Origin: Lytechinus variegatus
Lineage: Eukaryota > Echinodermata > Echinoidea > Temnopleuroida > Toxopneustidae
Reading direction: 5' to 3'
Length of the DNA: 64,000 nt
NCBI RefSeq assembly: GCF_018143015.1
Contig: NC_054744.1
Span: forward strand, 868,001-932,000
The notes under the pieces were generated by a model. That model did not search any database, was not told the origin of the DNA, and saw nothing but the letters and a program-made list of their open reading frames with translations. The translations under genes were made by a program, and so were the position numbers. Positions 39,923 to 54,900 of this stretch are shown here, piece after piece (within the stretch, counting starts at the first letter, position 1; every line of letters begins with the position of its first letter).

Positions 39923-42900
39923 CTGTACAGGAAAACAAAATACAGATATAATTAAAATCATATATGGTTTTAAAATGGATAATACATTAATGTAAAAAAA
40001 ATGTATGTAGACAGTGTCAACACAGTGGCATAACAATTTTAATGTATGTTTTTTTTCTATGTTGTTAGCATCATTGTCTTGGTTAAACAGTTTATATTAT
40101 ACAAATAATGAATGTTTATGGACAGAATACTACATGAGGTGAATGATGAAATGATCCATTCAATGAGGCGAAGCTGAATTGAATGGATCATTCATTTCAT
40201 CTTTCACCAGATGAATTATTCTGTCCATTGAACGAATGAAAAGAACATTCATTATTTGGTTTATGCGACACCAACAATTAGATTCTTTTTCATATAAAAT
40301 ATGCAGTAGGAGCTTGGTCTATTGATCATCGCATACAACTTGCGCGCTGCAAACACAAGAGGTTTTACTTGTGGTGTCCGAAGCTGCAGTCTCAGTGCAT
40401 GTGTGCCATGGAAAAAGTTGTACGGATCCAAATTGCACAGATGATGACGCCATCATAAATGGGCTGAATGATCAAAATCAAACAACCAATCAAATGACAG
40501 GGATCTATCTAGAGGTCATAAAATACAAAAATATATTTCAATAAACATTGTAAAATGAAGTTTCATGCGTTTTTATAGATTATACTTCAACACTGTGTGT
40601 TACATTTGTTTATCTATTTGGTAATAATGTATAGTGTATTATAAACCATATCAGATATCTGAACAGGGCAACTAATACATTATTGCTTGCTTATTACTGT
40701 GATCAAATGGCCGGTCAATAAGTTTCCAATTGTTTATCCATGGGCCCAATTTATTGCCAGCTCAAGAAAGTCTATGAGAAAATGTGTGGAAATGAAGCGG
40801 GCAATAAGGCTGAGCAAACATCCGGGTATTCTACGCGTTTTTGTACACGTCCATGAACAGCGCAGTGCTATAAGTCACAATGTTAATCAAGTTGAGACAA
40901 TGCTGAATACTGCGTCCCTAGGCCAGGGACGCATCATTTCAATTACATCATAATGGGAAAGTTCTGAGACCCGGTCTGCTCAACATGACAAAATTCCTTA
41001 AACTCTAAAATATGCAAATTTTAACGATTTTTGCTCTAGATGTCTGATTTGGTTAATAATAGCAATATTGACTGGCTTGGGGGCAAAAGGACATATATCA
41101 CCGTCACTAAATTGATATCACCCTCGTCTATGACTCAGGTTCTATGTTGTATCGCCCCGAGGCCAGTCAATATGCCTATTGCTTTATTATTTCCTGTATC
41201 AGACATCTGAGCTGGTCATTTACAAAGCTGAATTGTCCAAGGATCATATCAAGAAGGGATAGGTTTATTATTTGTATTTTACTCGGTCTTTCTTTGCGTA
41301 TTGACTTTGCATGCAAAGACGACGCAAAATATTTTGCATTTTCCCTGGTCTCACATCCGGGCATCTTAGGACGCGTAGAAAGAGATACACACCATATTGA
41401 TCCATGCAGCACAATATACATGTATGTCATAATGTCAATCAAAATGGATACTGTGATATTTCAAATACATCCCAATGGTTTAGCTTAGAGGCACAGTCTG
41501 CTAAACATGACAAAATAGAATCATGTTCTTAAAGGGTAAACTATCCATATTTTCACGATTTTGCTCTAGAAGTCTGATTTGGATAACAAAGATATTGACT
41601 TGCTCTTCTTTTGAGAGATATCAAATATATTGCCCTTAAAAGAATCATATTGCACTCGTCTAATGACTCCCACCAATATGATTCTCCTGCTGGCAATATA
41701 CCCCTCAAGGCTAGTTTATGGTGTGCTACAATATGCCCAGTTTTGGCAATCTTCATAATATCATCATCTTCATAAAATGTTTTTGTGACACCATAAATGA
41801 CTTTAGTTTTGTTTATGGCATACTTTCATCGAGGGAAGTGTTTAATGATAGATAGAGAAATAGAAAGAGGATGAAATAATCACTTTATTTTTACATATTG
41901 AAAGTTAGTTTTGATTTACTAGTACTTTTAATTATACACAGTATTAGATATCCATGTTTTTTTAATTACTCTATACCTTTCATAATAGTTACGACTTCCT
42001 TCTTTAAATTGTTTCCTGCTGAAGCTGAAAGCTGAACTAAAATCAGGGCAGCCACAACTTTAATAAAATATTTGCTTTGTGAAGTGCATGTATCACTAAC
42101 ATATTAGGTTATTTACATCATAGTTCATATACATGTACTTTGATAGGAGGAAGCATGCGAGTCTAAAATCCTATTCATAATCCTCAAATGATGGAATACA
42201 TGTACTCGTTTACATGTTTACATCAAATGTACCATTTAACACAGCAAATATTCTACAAAGGTGCCTAAAAAATATTTTTGGGCAAACACAATTTATGCAA
42301 ATGCAAAGTAAAAGTCAGCTTTAACTCAATTTATTTAGCTAGCAGAATAATAATTTTTGGTAAGAGTCAATTTTTACATTTATAACAAATATCTATGAAA
42401 AATTGCAAAAAAATATAACTTCTTACATGAATGGATTTTGGTATTTTTTTTACATTTGTATTTTTGTTTTTTCGAGCCTTTGTTTTTTTATTGTTTTCCA
42501 ATTAACTTTGTCGGGGACACTTTTGCGATCCATAAATAGCATAAAATAAATCCACTTGAACTAACAAAAGTAAAAATAATCTTACATTTATGATTTTTGG
42601 TTGAAACACAATTTGCATTGACTTTGAACATGGAATCACGTTTTTGAGCAATTTTGGGTCCGACATGCAGGTACAAAATGTGTAATTTCGAAACCAGGCA
42701 CCTGGACATCGCAAATTTGGTCTCAAATGATGTGCAAGACTTGAAAGTAATAATTCAGTGAGCAGTGAAGTCAAAAAATTTTGTGGGATGGCAAAGTGAT
42801 TGATCCCCCCCCCCCCCCCCGTTTAATAAGTGTTAATATTGCATTAGGGGCCTACAATAGGCCTTAAATGCACACTCAGAGCTAACTGAAAAACAAAACA

Positions 42901-45900
42901 ATCATGGCTTACAATACATGTTCAGAAGAGTGAGGGACTTCACCATGGCATATCAATAACCTTATTTTGTAGCTTATTACAAGTGTCTACTGTTATGTAA
43001 ATGTAGTATGTATTTAACTTCCTGTTATCCTTTCAGTCATTCACCTTCACTTGTTTACAAACTCCACCAATGTCATCAAACTCCACCAATGTCATCTTAG
43101 AATCCCCAAAACCCCAATACCATTTAACTCCTAAACCCTGACCATGAAAGACCAACCCTCAGCTAACTTCAAGGAAAAAAGTTTTAAGTATGACTCACAC
43201 TTCCAGCCCCAGTCACTTGCACAGAGCATCACCACACCCCTTATAACAGAGAAAGTTTACTAGACAGTTACCTGTAGACCACCAAAACTACCAATGATAT
43301 AAAGACTTTATAATTAGACAGATATAATACTAAACCCCACTCATCCATATAGACTGACTGACTTCAAGACTTAGACGTCCATCCAATATTAGTTTAACTT
43401 CAGAATTTTAATCCCATACTTCAAAATAATTATGTTCATCGTCTCCTGTTTTATCTTAATCTTCATGGATATCTTCATGTAATTCAAATTGTAAACTGTA
43501 GATGATTATTAATTATTAAATACTCTGTGACTTTGAATTGTATAACTTTCTCCAAAGTTTCTTCATTACGCTTCCCTTCTAAATCATAATATTCAATCCC
43601 ATCCCGACACTATTATACCCCTAAACTGGCCAACTTGATCTATAACCTTCTCTGATGATAATAAAACATTTCTGAGAGAGAACAAAATTACTCAGAAAGT
43701 GAAAAAACAAAAATTCCTTTCTAAATTCATCAGGCTTGTTGCACATGTGTTGTCTGTAATATGTTGGATAACTGTTGATAATGGCAATAAACTGAGGGCA
43801 GTTTGACCTTTAATATTTATATAAAGGCGTTAAAGAAAATTAAAATGTTTCAACTTACCCCGCGTTCCAACTAACCACAGTCTCCCCTACATGTAGTTCA
43901 TCTTGACATTAAAATGAAAGTTATGATCTTTACAAACCTATGTACTTATTCATTTCCTTATTTATTAAATCAATTGTGTATCTAGTTATTAATCTAATTA
44001 ATTAGTTTTATTTATTTATATATTCATTTTTATTATTTTTGTGTTAGATGGATTGATTCATTCATTAATCTATTTTTTTCAATTCCCTTGTTTTTGTTTT
44101 TTTCATTTATCAATTGTTTTGGTGGGGTAATGTCACATGCAATCAGCTGTCCCTTATGTCATGTAAGATAAAATCCATAAATTCAAACTTTATGTTTATG
44201 ATAAAAACATATACATGTTTTTCTTATAGGAAGGTGACTTTATGGAATGATGTTCCTGACAATATATTGGAACCACAGGAAAAATCCTTTCCAAGTTTTT
44301 AGTGTGACTTAGCGTCATACTTTAATAAGGCGTGTATGTTATTTCACTTATCTGATTGATGGCTGCAGGGTTGTGTATATTTTGAGTGCATGGTCTGACC
44401 AATGCAGTCATACTTTATATCCAACTGGAATATCAGAGCAATTCCTCCTCCCCAAATGTAAGGAGGAATTCATTATTGGTGTCTTCCAATCAACAATAAT
44501 AACTGTCAGTAAATACAGTGTAGCTTTTTGTATAGTAAACAGCATTGTATCAAATTGTAAACAAGGTTTTTGAAGTGTTTTTTATGCTTTTTCCCTATTT
44601 ATTTCATCCCCTTTCCCTTCTTTTTCTCCCCACTTGAAAGTCATTAAGAAATTGATTCCTTTGTTTAGATTTAATCTATGTGAAATACAAATAATCTTGT
44701 TCAATTTTTTATTTTTTTATATGAATAATTACATGTCTTTATGAATTGTTTATTCATATTATATATATGAATATCTTTAATATTAAAAAAAAAATACTGT
44801 ACTTGAAACAACTGGTGCACGAACGACCAATCTCACCTGATTTCCCAATCAATAAAATATGTGATATTATCTTTTAACACCATGACCTTTGTCCTTATTC
44901 ATCCTCATGAACACACATGAACACCATTTGTACCAAGTGTAAATCCAATTGATAGATAAATAAACAAATGAGAGCAAGTTGAACAAAAACTTGAAAAAAT
45001 TGGATATAACCTCATATCATTTGACCTTTTACCACGTAATCCTCAACAATACACATGTGGTATTACCCAAGGATCATTTGAACCAAGAGTAATCAAAATT
45101 GGTGCAAAAATAAAGAAATGAAGGCAAGTTGAACAAAAACTTTAAAACATTATGGACATGACCTCATATAATTTGACCTTTTGACCCCTAGATGACCTTT
45201 AACCCCATCAAACCCCATCATCCCCTCAGATAAATATAGTGTATTACCCAATGATCATGTGTACCAAGTAAGAACTTAATGCAGAAATTAAGAAAATAGA
45301 GCAAGTTGAACAAAACATTTTTTTAAAGAGACTAACATACCAACAGGAAAAGTGATTACTACATGTAGGTCAGCCGAACTTAGTTCAGAAGAGACAGGTC
45401 CTCTGGTGGTAGTCATCCCCTGTCCTCCCCCCCCCCCTGATGTGACACCACACTTGTACTCATGAGAATGTTGATTCTTGTACCATGACTTCCTTTGGGG
45501 AAAATTTGTGGGTTCCCCAATGTTGCTTTTAAAATGGTCTGAAATAATGATGAAAGGTCACACAGCTACATATCTCGTTTGCTTTCACAAGAGTGCATTC
45601 ATTCAAACCAATTCATTACACACTTGAAATCAAGAGGAAATATGTCCCACATGAAAGCATTTAAGAGATTTCCTTCTTCATTGTTCTTTCCATTGTATAA
45701 AGTTTGGCTATTATTTTGAAGGTGCCCTTACATTACCTTATTTTCATTTGTCAGACATTAGCTCATTGCTTACACAATTACAAAATTCCATATCATATTC
45801 AGAAGCATTCAAAATAAGAGCATAAAATTAGTGTTGTATTGTTATCTAGATATCCTGCATTATAAGCAGTTATTTTCATATTTTGATTTCCATACATTTC

Positions 45901-48900
45901 ATTACAATTTAGACCAAGAAAAAACAAGTGGAACGCCTCTGGCAGTCTTGCCTGCATCACGCAATGCAATATGGCAGCAGTGCTTCCTTAGAAAATAGCT
46001 AATGAATAATATTCACAGAAGAAAACACTAATATGATAATAAAATATTATGTCCATTGACCCAAAATGACCTTTGACTATGATCATGTGCCCTAAGACAT
46101 GTGCAAAACAATCATTCATACTTGATTATCCTTATGTCGATGTTTCATGAGCTAGATCCATTAACTTCCTTAGTTATGATGCCGATTCAACACATACTCT
46201 CAACACGGCCAGAGTTCATTGACCTTTGATCTTGGTCATGTTCCTGAAATGCACACAGGGTATTCAGGGATACATTGCTGCTCTTATGTCCAAGTTTCAT
46301 GAACTTGATCCATAGACTTTTAAAGCTATGATGACAATTCCTCAAATAACCCCAACAAGGCCAAAGTTTGTTGACCCAAAGTGACTTTTGACCTTGGTCA
46401 TGTGACCTGAATCTCAAGCAGGGTGTTCAATGATATGTGATTTCTCTATTGTCTAAGGTTCATAAACTAGATCTTCAATTTTCAAAGTTATGATGGCAAT
46501 TCAGCAAATACCTCCAACATGGCTAAAGTTCATTGACCCTAATGACATTAGACCTTCACCATGTGACCTGAATCTCACAAAGGATATTCAGTGAAACTTG
46601 ATTACTCTATGTCCAAGTTTCATGAACCTGATCCATAAACATTCAAAGTTATGGAAATTAACAAATACCCCCAACATGGCAAAAGTTCATTGACCCTAAA
46701 TGACCTTTGACCTTGGTCATGTAATCTGAAACTCAGGCATGGTGTTCAGTAGTACTTGATTACCTGTATGTCCAAGTTTCATGAACTAGGCCTATACACT
46801 TTTAAAGTTATGATGACATTTCAAAAGCTTAACCTCGGTTAAGATTTCAATTTTAAGTCTCATTCTGCTACGCAGGCCATACAAAATAATGAAGACATCT
46901 CCTGAGGGATCAATTTCATCACCTGAAACACCCTTCTGCCAATCAAATATAGTTCCAAAGTTGGTGATACATGTACTTCTTCCAACTTTTGAAAAGGAAG
47001 TTCACTAAATATCCAAAATAGAATCATGATTAGATGGGACAATCATATTCATACACTTTGTCAATCAGCTACATGTATATCAAAAATATAAAAATTGAGA
47101 TTGGGTTGGTTCAAATATGTGTTACAATTTCATATAAAATTAACTCAATAATAGTTTATGTGCATTTTATATTGATATGTTAGTATAGTGCACAATTCCA
47201 CACATGCATATGTTTACTATTATCTTTTTTAACAGTGGTTAACTTTGTCTGTTATGCTGTTATGTGTGATGCTCAATAATTTGAACTATATCTTGGGCTA
47301 CTATTTCAATATTCATATCTTACAAAAAGTGAAGCGACCATTTATAGAGAAATGTCTTTTTTGAACAATTGAATTTAACCTTTTCACTCAGATTTATGAT
47401 TTTCTCTCATTGATGCAATTTTTTATCATATAATGCCCTTCAAATGCTTTAGATTTTATCAATGTACATGTACATGAGGATTATATATCCAAAGATTGTA
47501 TCCCTAATTGATTGTTTAATTTCAAGCCTGAGAAGTGGCTTTGTACAAAAAGGGAAAAAATAGTCACTCAGTCATAAGGAACACTTGTCTACACTTCTGT
47601 GGCAAGTTAAATTTCAGAGCACATCTGAGGTACACTTCTTTAATTACATAAGCTTTCACTTTATCTGACATTAAATTCAAATATCATTAATGAATAATCT
47701 TTAGATTTATTAAAAACTCAACACAGGCTTTGAAAGTAATGTCTAAACTAAACTGTTGAAAATTTATTGTTGGAAAGGAAACAAACAAAATATGACCTAA
47801 AAAGCTAAGAATTGAAATAAAAGATAAATCAATTTTAAAACTCAAAACAAGAGGATTCCAAATTAACTGATAAATAAAATTGTTTGAATTGGGAATATAT
47901 TATCATTCATATTATATTATCATCATTATTATTATCATTATTATTTTATAATCACTTTATTATCATTATCATTATTGATAATCATTTTATTGTCATCATT
48001 ATTATTTGATAATCATTTTATTATTATTATTATTTTGTATCATTATTATTACATAGCAGCTCGGACAGCATCTTCCAGTGAGTCTATTTTCTACATGAAT
48101 AAAATCATTGGATAGGATTTGGGTAGCAATACTACTTGTTCTTGCAAGTTTCTACACCTAATCTAAAAGAAACCTCCTTGATCTGCCTATTACAAGTGCA
48201 TGTGAAAGGTGCATTCAGACTAATATCAAATACGGTACACTTTCTTACCCCATTCAGACATCACTGTCTCTAGGTAAGGAGGAACCTGTGTAATAAATCA
48301 AAACTATATTTAGATTAAGGTCAAAGGTTACATTTAATAAATCAAAACTATATTTATTTCAAGATCACAGGTTACATCAAAAGTTGTGGCTTTGTAACCA
48401 CTGCAGTTATCTATATTAATTTTTTTCAAAAGCAAAATACAATGCAATGCATGTATATACTGAGAAACATAACAAACCACAATGCAAGCCAGGAACTAGA
48501 GCAGTTTTTAAATCCTCTTGTGCACACACAGCATTTCAAATTATTCGCATTTTACCACATGTATAATGATAATGATTTTTTTAATGCTATATGTCTTGCA
48601 TGAATGTACAGTACCATGAATCCTTTGTTATTTTTCTCTGCGATATGTAGTGGCTTTTAATTTCTGTGCATGGGCCATTTTAAGTTTGGTGAAATAGTGT
48701 TAATCTGCTTTATGTTGGAAAGTCACACGTGTACTATTGTTGATGGTTGCCAATACTTCAAAAATTGCTTTTAAAAATTATATAATGAAATCATGATATT
48801 GACGGTACACTCTGAATCTTTCATAATCCCATTCTCTTGTTCTTAATACACATAATAATCCTGATATTCCAATTACTACTAAGTTAATAAGTAAAAATAA

Positions 48901-51900
48901 TAAATTTTTTTCAAAGAAAAATAATATTTTAAAAAATAATCACATACTATATTGAGATTAGTACTTTCCGTTAATTCTCAAAAATTTTTGTCTCAAAACT
49001 ATTTTACATATTGTATATTCCAATCACCATGTTGAAACTGCACATTTTTTGAAAAATAATCATATTCTGTATGAAGATCAGTATTTCTGTTAAATCTCAA
49101 AAATTAGTCTAGACTATTGTACTTGTCTAAACCATTACACTCGATGCAGTAGCCCAGTGCTTTTTCAATATCATTCACTTTGATAGAAGAACTGAATAAC
49201 AAGCGAGACATGATGGTTTTATAATCATAGCAAAATATTTCTAGGTAGGCTTATTTGTGAGCTTTAAAAGTAATAAACAGACAAGGCCTTTGAGTGAATT
49301 TGATAACCTCCTCCCTTCGACTTCCCCCTCCCCACAACTCCCATTAAATCAAATTATCTTGGTATCATTAGTGTTTAGAAGATGCTTTCAATGGATAATG
49401 CAAACAAGTAGAGCGCCTCTGGCAGTCTCACCTGCATCACACAATTCAATATAGCAGCAGTGCTGAATTTGAAAATTACTATAAAATAGTTATTCACAAA
49501 AACACCATTCATATAATGATACAGTACAATACGACGTTCATTGACAATAAATGACATTTGACCATGATCATATAATTGTCAGTGTTACTTGATTACCCTA
49601 TATCCACATTTTATAAACTATATCTATAATCTTTGCAATTTATGATTGCAATCTACTAATTATCTCCAAAATGGCCAAAGTTCACTGACCTTGAATGACC
49701 TTTGACTGTGGTCATGTGACCTGAAACTCGCAAAGGATGTTCAGCGATACTTGATTATTCTTATGTCCAAGTTTTCAGAACTAGACCAATAAACTTTCAA
49801 AGTTATGAAGGTAATTCAACAAATACTCCCAACTTGGCCAAAGTTCATTGACCTTAAATGACCTTTTACCTTGATCATGTGACCTGAAACTCACACAGGA
49901 TGTTAAGTTATACTTGATTACTCCTATTTCCAAGTTTCATGAATTAGATCCATAGACTTTCAAAGCTTTGATGGTAATTCAACAGATACCCCCAACATGG
50001 CCAAAGTTCATTGACCTGTGACCTTGGTCATATGACCTGAAATTCACACAGGATGTTCAGTGATACTTGATTACTCTTATGTCGAAGTTTTAGGAATCAG
50101 ATCCATCAACTTTCAATGATATGATAGTAATTCAACATTTACCTCCAACTTGGCCAAAGTTCATTGACCCTAAATGGCTTTTGACCTCGCTCATGTGACT
50201 TGAAACTCACACAGGATGTTCAGTAATACTTGATTAACCTTATGTCTAGGTTTCATGAACTAGGTCCATATACTTTCTAAGTTATGCTGTCATTTCAAAA
50301 ACTTAACCTTTGGTTAAGATTTGGTGTCGACGATGCTGCTGCTGCCGCCGTCGGAAAATTCTGCTATGTAGGTGAGACAAAAATGATATTTTCAGGATAA
50401 AGTACTATTCCATTTTTTCTCAAGGCAATCCATGAAAGGTCAATTCTAAGCAGTTTATGAAATATTAACTGATTTAGGAAAGTTCCAAACATCTAAGAAA
50501 CTGAATAATAACATGCAGTGATATGGATGTATCTTAAAGAATATATCTGTTCAGTTCTATGACTTACTTCACTAATATAATGAAATGAACTATTGAAACC
50601 TATAAAAATACAGACATAAAAAACATACAATATTAAATGGATAATATGAATGAACAAATAAATGTAAATACACAACAAGAGTGTTGCTGGGGTGAGCAAA
50701 ATAATACGCCCGTCTGTAACACAGAAAATGGAGGTATTGGTCAAGCAAGAAAAGTGGAAAATGGCAACTTCTCCTTTGACCCTTGACCTCAAAATCAATA
50801 GAATTGCTAGGATCTATGCTAGTATCATTTACACCAAATTATATGAGCCTAGATTAAGTTAAACTGAAATTATAGCACTTAACAAGAACTGCGGAAGGGT
50901 AAGATGAAAACATGTCACTGTGACCTTGACCTTTGACTTCAAAAGGCTTCCTCGGATCCATGCTAGTATGACACACAACAAATTTTATGGGCCTAGGTTA
51001 CGTTACCTGAAGTTATCGTGTTTACAAGAAAAAGTTAATGGACGGACGGACAAATAGATATACAGACACCGAGCTTGATAGCACAATACGTCCTGTAGGA
51101 CAGGCAATGGATTCATGCTCAATCAATATAAAGACAATCATACTGTACAAACTCCATTGAGCTTTCAATTCTAAGCATTTCTCAAGATGTTATTTATAAA
51201 TACTTGATGTGTTAGCCATTAAAACACCAATACCAAGAATAATATCCACAAGTCCATCCCAACAAAAAGTTGATTGGAATAAAAAGGAGAAAAATCCAAC
51301 AAGCACAACACTGAAAATTTCATCGAAATCAGATGTAAAATAGGAAAATTATGGCATTTTAAAGTTTCGCCTAATTTCACAAAACAGTCATATGCACATC
51401 CTGGTTGGTATGCAAACTAGGAGACTGATAAAGTCATCCACTCACTATTTCCATTGTATTTTATAATATGAAATGTGAAATATTCGAATTTTTTTCTTGT
51501 TGTCAAGTGAATCAATGATTAAATCCTCCCTGAACATGTGGAATTAACATTGTCCAATACTAGTCATGTTGGTCCTTATTGTCAAATCTGTAAAACCTAA
51601 AATATTGTATAATTCAAACAATAAAGTGTGATTTTTCTCTTTCTATTCAAATCAACATTTTTCTCAGGTGGGCTTGACCATCAACAATCACTAATAGTTA
51701 AGAGCAAAAAAAAAACAATTAGTAAAGAGCTCAATGATGTTATCATGTGTGTAATGCATTTTTAAAAAGTGCAAATCATATCTTATTGTTTAGTAAAGTT
51801 GGACTTTGTTTAGAATGAAACAATTAATACATGCATGGAATTTAATGTTAAAGTAAATGATGGATGTAAGCAATAAAAAAGCAACCAAAATATTAATGCT

Positions 51901-54900
51901 CAAAGCGTTATTTTTATTATTATTAATGATGCTCAAAGTGTTATGTAGAGGTGTTGTGACTTAGTGGATAAGTCTTTGGACTTTGAACCACAAGGTCCAG
52001 GGTTCAAATCCCACCGCAGCACTAACGTCCTTTGGCAAGGCGTTTATCTACATTTGCCACTCTCGACCCAGGTGTAGTAAATGGGTACCCGGTAGGAAGG
52101 AATTCCTTGAATGTTCGTTGCGCCCGATCAGGGTAGCCGCGCTAAAGCCGGGTTAATAGTATGCAGCGCTTAGAAACATTTGTATTATGCGCTATATAAA
52201 TGTTGCATATTATTATTATTACTTTTCAGTGTTAAAATGAAAGGGCCACATCACTTCAAACAAAAACCACCAAAGGGTTGATTTTCTAATCTAATAGCAA
52301 CATAATCTAATACCAACATAATGATAACAAAAAGACAAATGGATAAATCAACAGGAAAACACAATAAAATTAGCTGAATGTTGTTTTGTTTTTTTCATGC
52401 AAGAGGGATGAGACAAGTAGGGGGTGTTTTATGAAGCTGTTTGACAATGCAGCATGTCTTTACTCATCATCACAAAATATTCTTGTGCTAGATCACATTC
52501 TAAATCATTTTGAATGGCTTAACCTAAGAGATGAAATTTCTTATTCATAAGTATGAATGCATAGTTTTAAATATGTCAAAATTTAATAAGGGTTTAAAAG
52601 CAAAAATAAAGCGCCACTTTGTCAAAATATCAGAGAAGGGCTGTCATATTTGAATATTTGAGCCAGTGGATGCCAATGTACTGTACATGTGGTCACCCTT
52701 TCCTCCTTAAATCATATTTCTAAATATCAAACATTCCATTTTTCATATCAAGAATTACATTACGTAAAAACTGAATATAAAAAACTCAAATTCTTAATAT
52801 TTAGTGGTGTCAACAAAAGGCAATTCCTGATTTATAGAAATGGGATTTAAAATATATCAAACCAACTGACCTACCAAGTTTTCTAATTTGATAAACGATT
52901 AATTGCTGGTTTGATCTAATTTGTATTCTTTCTTGTTTTAAGTCAATAACCATATTTTTATTTTCTCTTTGTATTATATTGAAATTTGATATATTTATTT
53001 TGATATCATTTATATGAGAGCCATGTGTATACAAACAGCTTCAATTATGACAATGTGGGATAGAACATGCAATGGAAGTGTTCTAACTCACACTTCAAAT
53101 GCTGTACTACAGGTGATGTAAATCCACTCTCGGCAAGCTCTTCTGGTACAGACTTTAAGTGGGTACAGTAACCATGGTGACTACGGGACTTGCGGGGAAG
53201 AGGAGGCGGGGTCACACTCTTACCTTTAGGGACAATAGCAAATGAGACAGCATGAATGTGATGAAATAGACAGCAACAGGAGAGAGAGAGGAACAAAAAG
53301 ATGAAAAGAGATAATAGAAGACAAGAAACAAGAAAGTCCAATACAAAGGTGTTATGAAAATATAAAGAAAATTAGATGAAAGAAAGAAAATGAAAAGGTG
53401 TGCATAAAAAAGAGGGATTAATGTTTTGACCTTGAAATCAAAACAAATGGATAGGAGGAAATATAAAATAAGATGGGTCAACTGGCTAATATGCTTGTTT
53501 GACCCCTACATGACCTTTGACCTTAACATCCTCAAGAAAAAAGTGTGGTATTACCCAATTATTTGTATAAAGTGTAAACATAATTGATGCAGAATAAATG
53601 AGAGCAGTTTGAACAAAAACTTGACCACTTGACCCTTACATGACCTTTGACCCCATCATCCTTAACAAAAGTCATGTGAACAAAGTGTGATCAAAATCTG
53701 GGCAGAAATAAAGAAATGAGAACAAGTTGCACAAAAACTACAAAAAGGCATAAGCAATTTTGTGTCTCGCCCACTTCTGAAAATAACCAGAAATATCGTG
53801 ATTTGCGAGGGCATGCAACAGAATTGTTTCAAAACTTCATAGTGAAATGACTGAGATGGAATGACACTTTTCGTAAGTCTTGCATGTAAATTTTAATGTT
53901 TACCTCAAAATGAATTTTTGACCACACCATGTGACCAACCAAAACAATAACATGCAGGTCCCCAAGTTCATCTACCATCCAAGTTTGGTTGAAAAGTGAT
54001 TCATGGTTGCAGAATTATGTGTCATAAGAGTCTTGCACGAAAACTTTAATGTTGACCTGAAAATGACATTTGACCTTATCATGTGACCTCCAACTACAGC
54101 ATAACATGCAGGTCCCCCAAGTCCATCTCCAAGTTTGGTTGAAAAGTGACTTACGGTTGCGTAGTTATGTGTCATAAGGTTTGTGACGGACGGACAACAT
54201 TTGGATCCCTAAGTCTCACCTTCACCTCTGGTGGACGAGACAAAAAGGGATTAACATGTCCTCAAAATATTATTATTATTAATTATTCTAAAAGAACAGA
54301 TCGGCAGTTACATGGCAAAACGATGAATCTGAAAAATGCACATTTACAGCTTTTGTCTGTCTTTAAAAGAAAATTTCCCAGTGTTGAATTTAGTTAGATT
54401 TATGAGAATGTCATTGAATTCATCTCCCTTAATAGTTTTTATAACATTTAATTTTGTTTTTCATCAAAATAACCGTTTTTATGTAGATACAGCATATAGC
54501 CAAAATATTCAACTGTCCACATTATTCCTACGTTTATGGCAAAATGATGTATCTGCAGATACATCATACAATTCCTGCAGCGATATCATGGCAAAAAGGT
54601 GTATCTGCAGATACGTCGATTAGTTTCTATGGTTGAATCATGGCAAAATGATGTATCTGCAGATACATCATTTTGTGTTTATGGTCAAATTCAATTTAAC
54701 CATAAAAGAAGCCTTTAAAACTTTAAAAGGTGTCATTTACACATATGCATGTACACTTTTACTATAAACTAGTCTCTGACTTTTGGTGGCACAATTTGTG
54801 GAAAAAAGATGTATGTTTCAAATACACTATTTTGCCATAAACTAATCTCTGAATTTCGTGGCACTTAAGTTGTATGCTGTAGATACATTTTTTGCCATCA

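Noticed and set aside
40687-41488. 88- and 114-residue frames sharing HPGIL
   Set aside because: The shared peptide comes from the diverged 530-bp direct repeats, and neither frame has splice or start support.
44114-44302. Possible LINE reverse transcriptase end (KVTLWNDVPDN)
   Set aside because: Only about 20 residues resemble the WNSLPDNV motif; too short to separate from chance.
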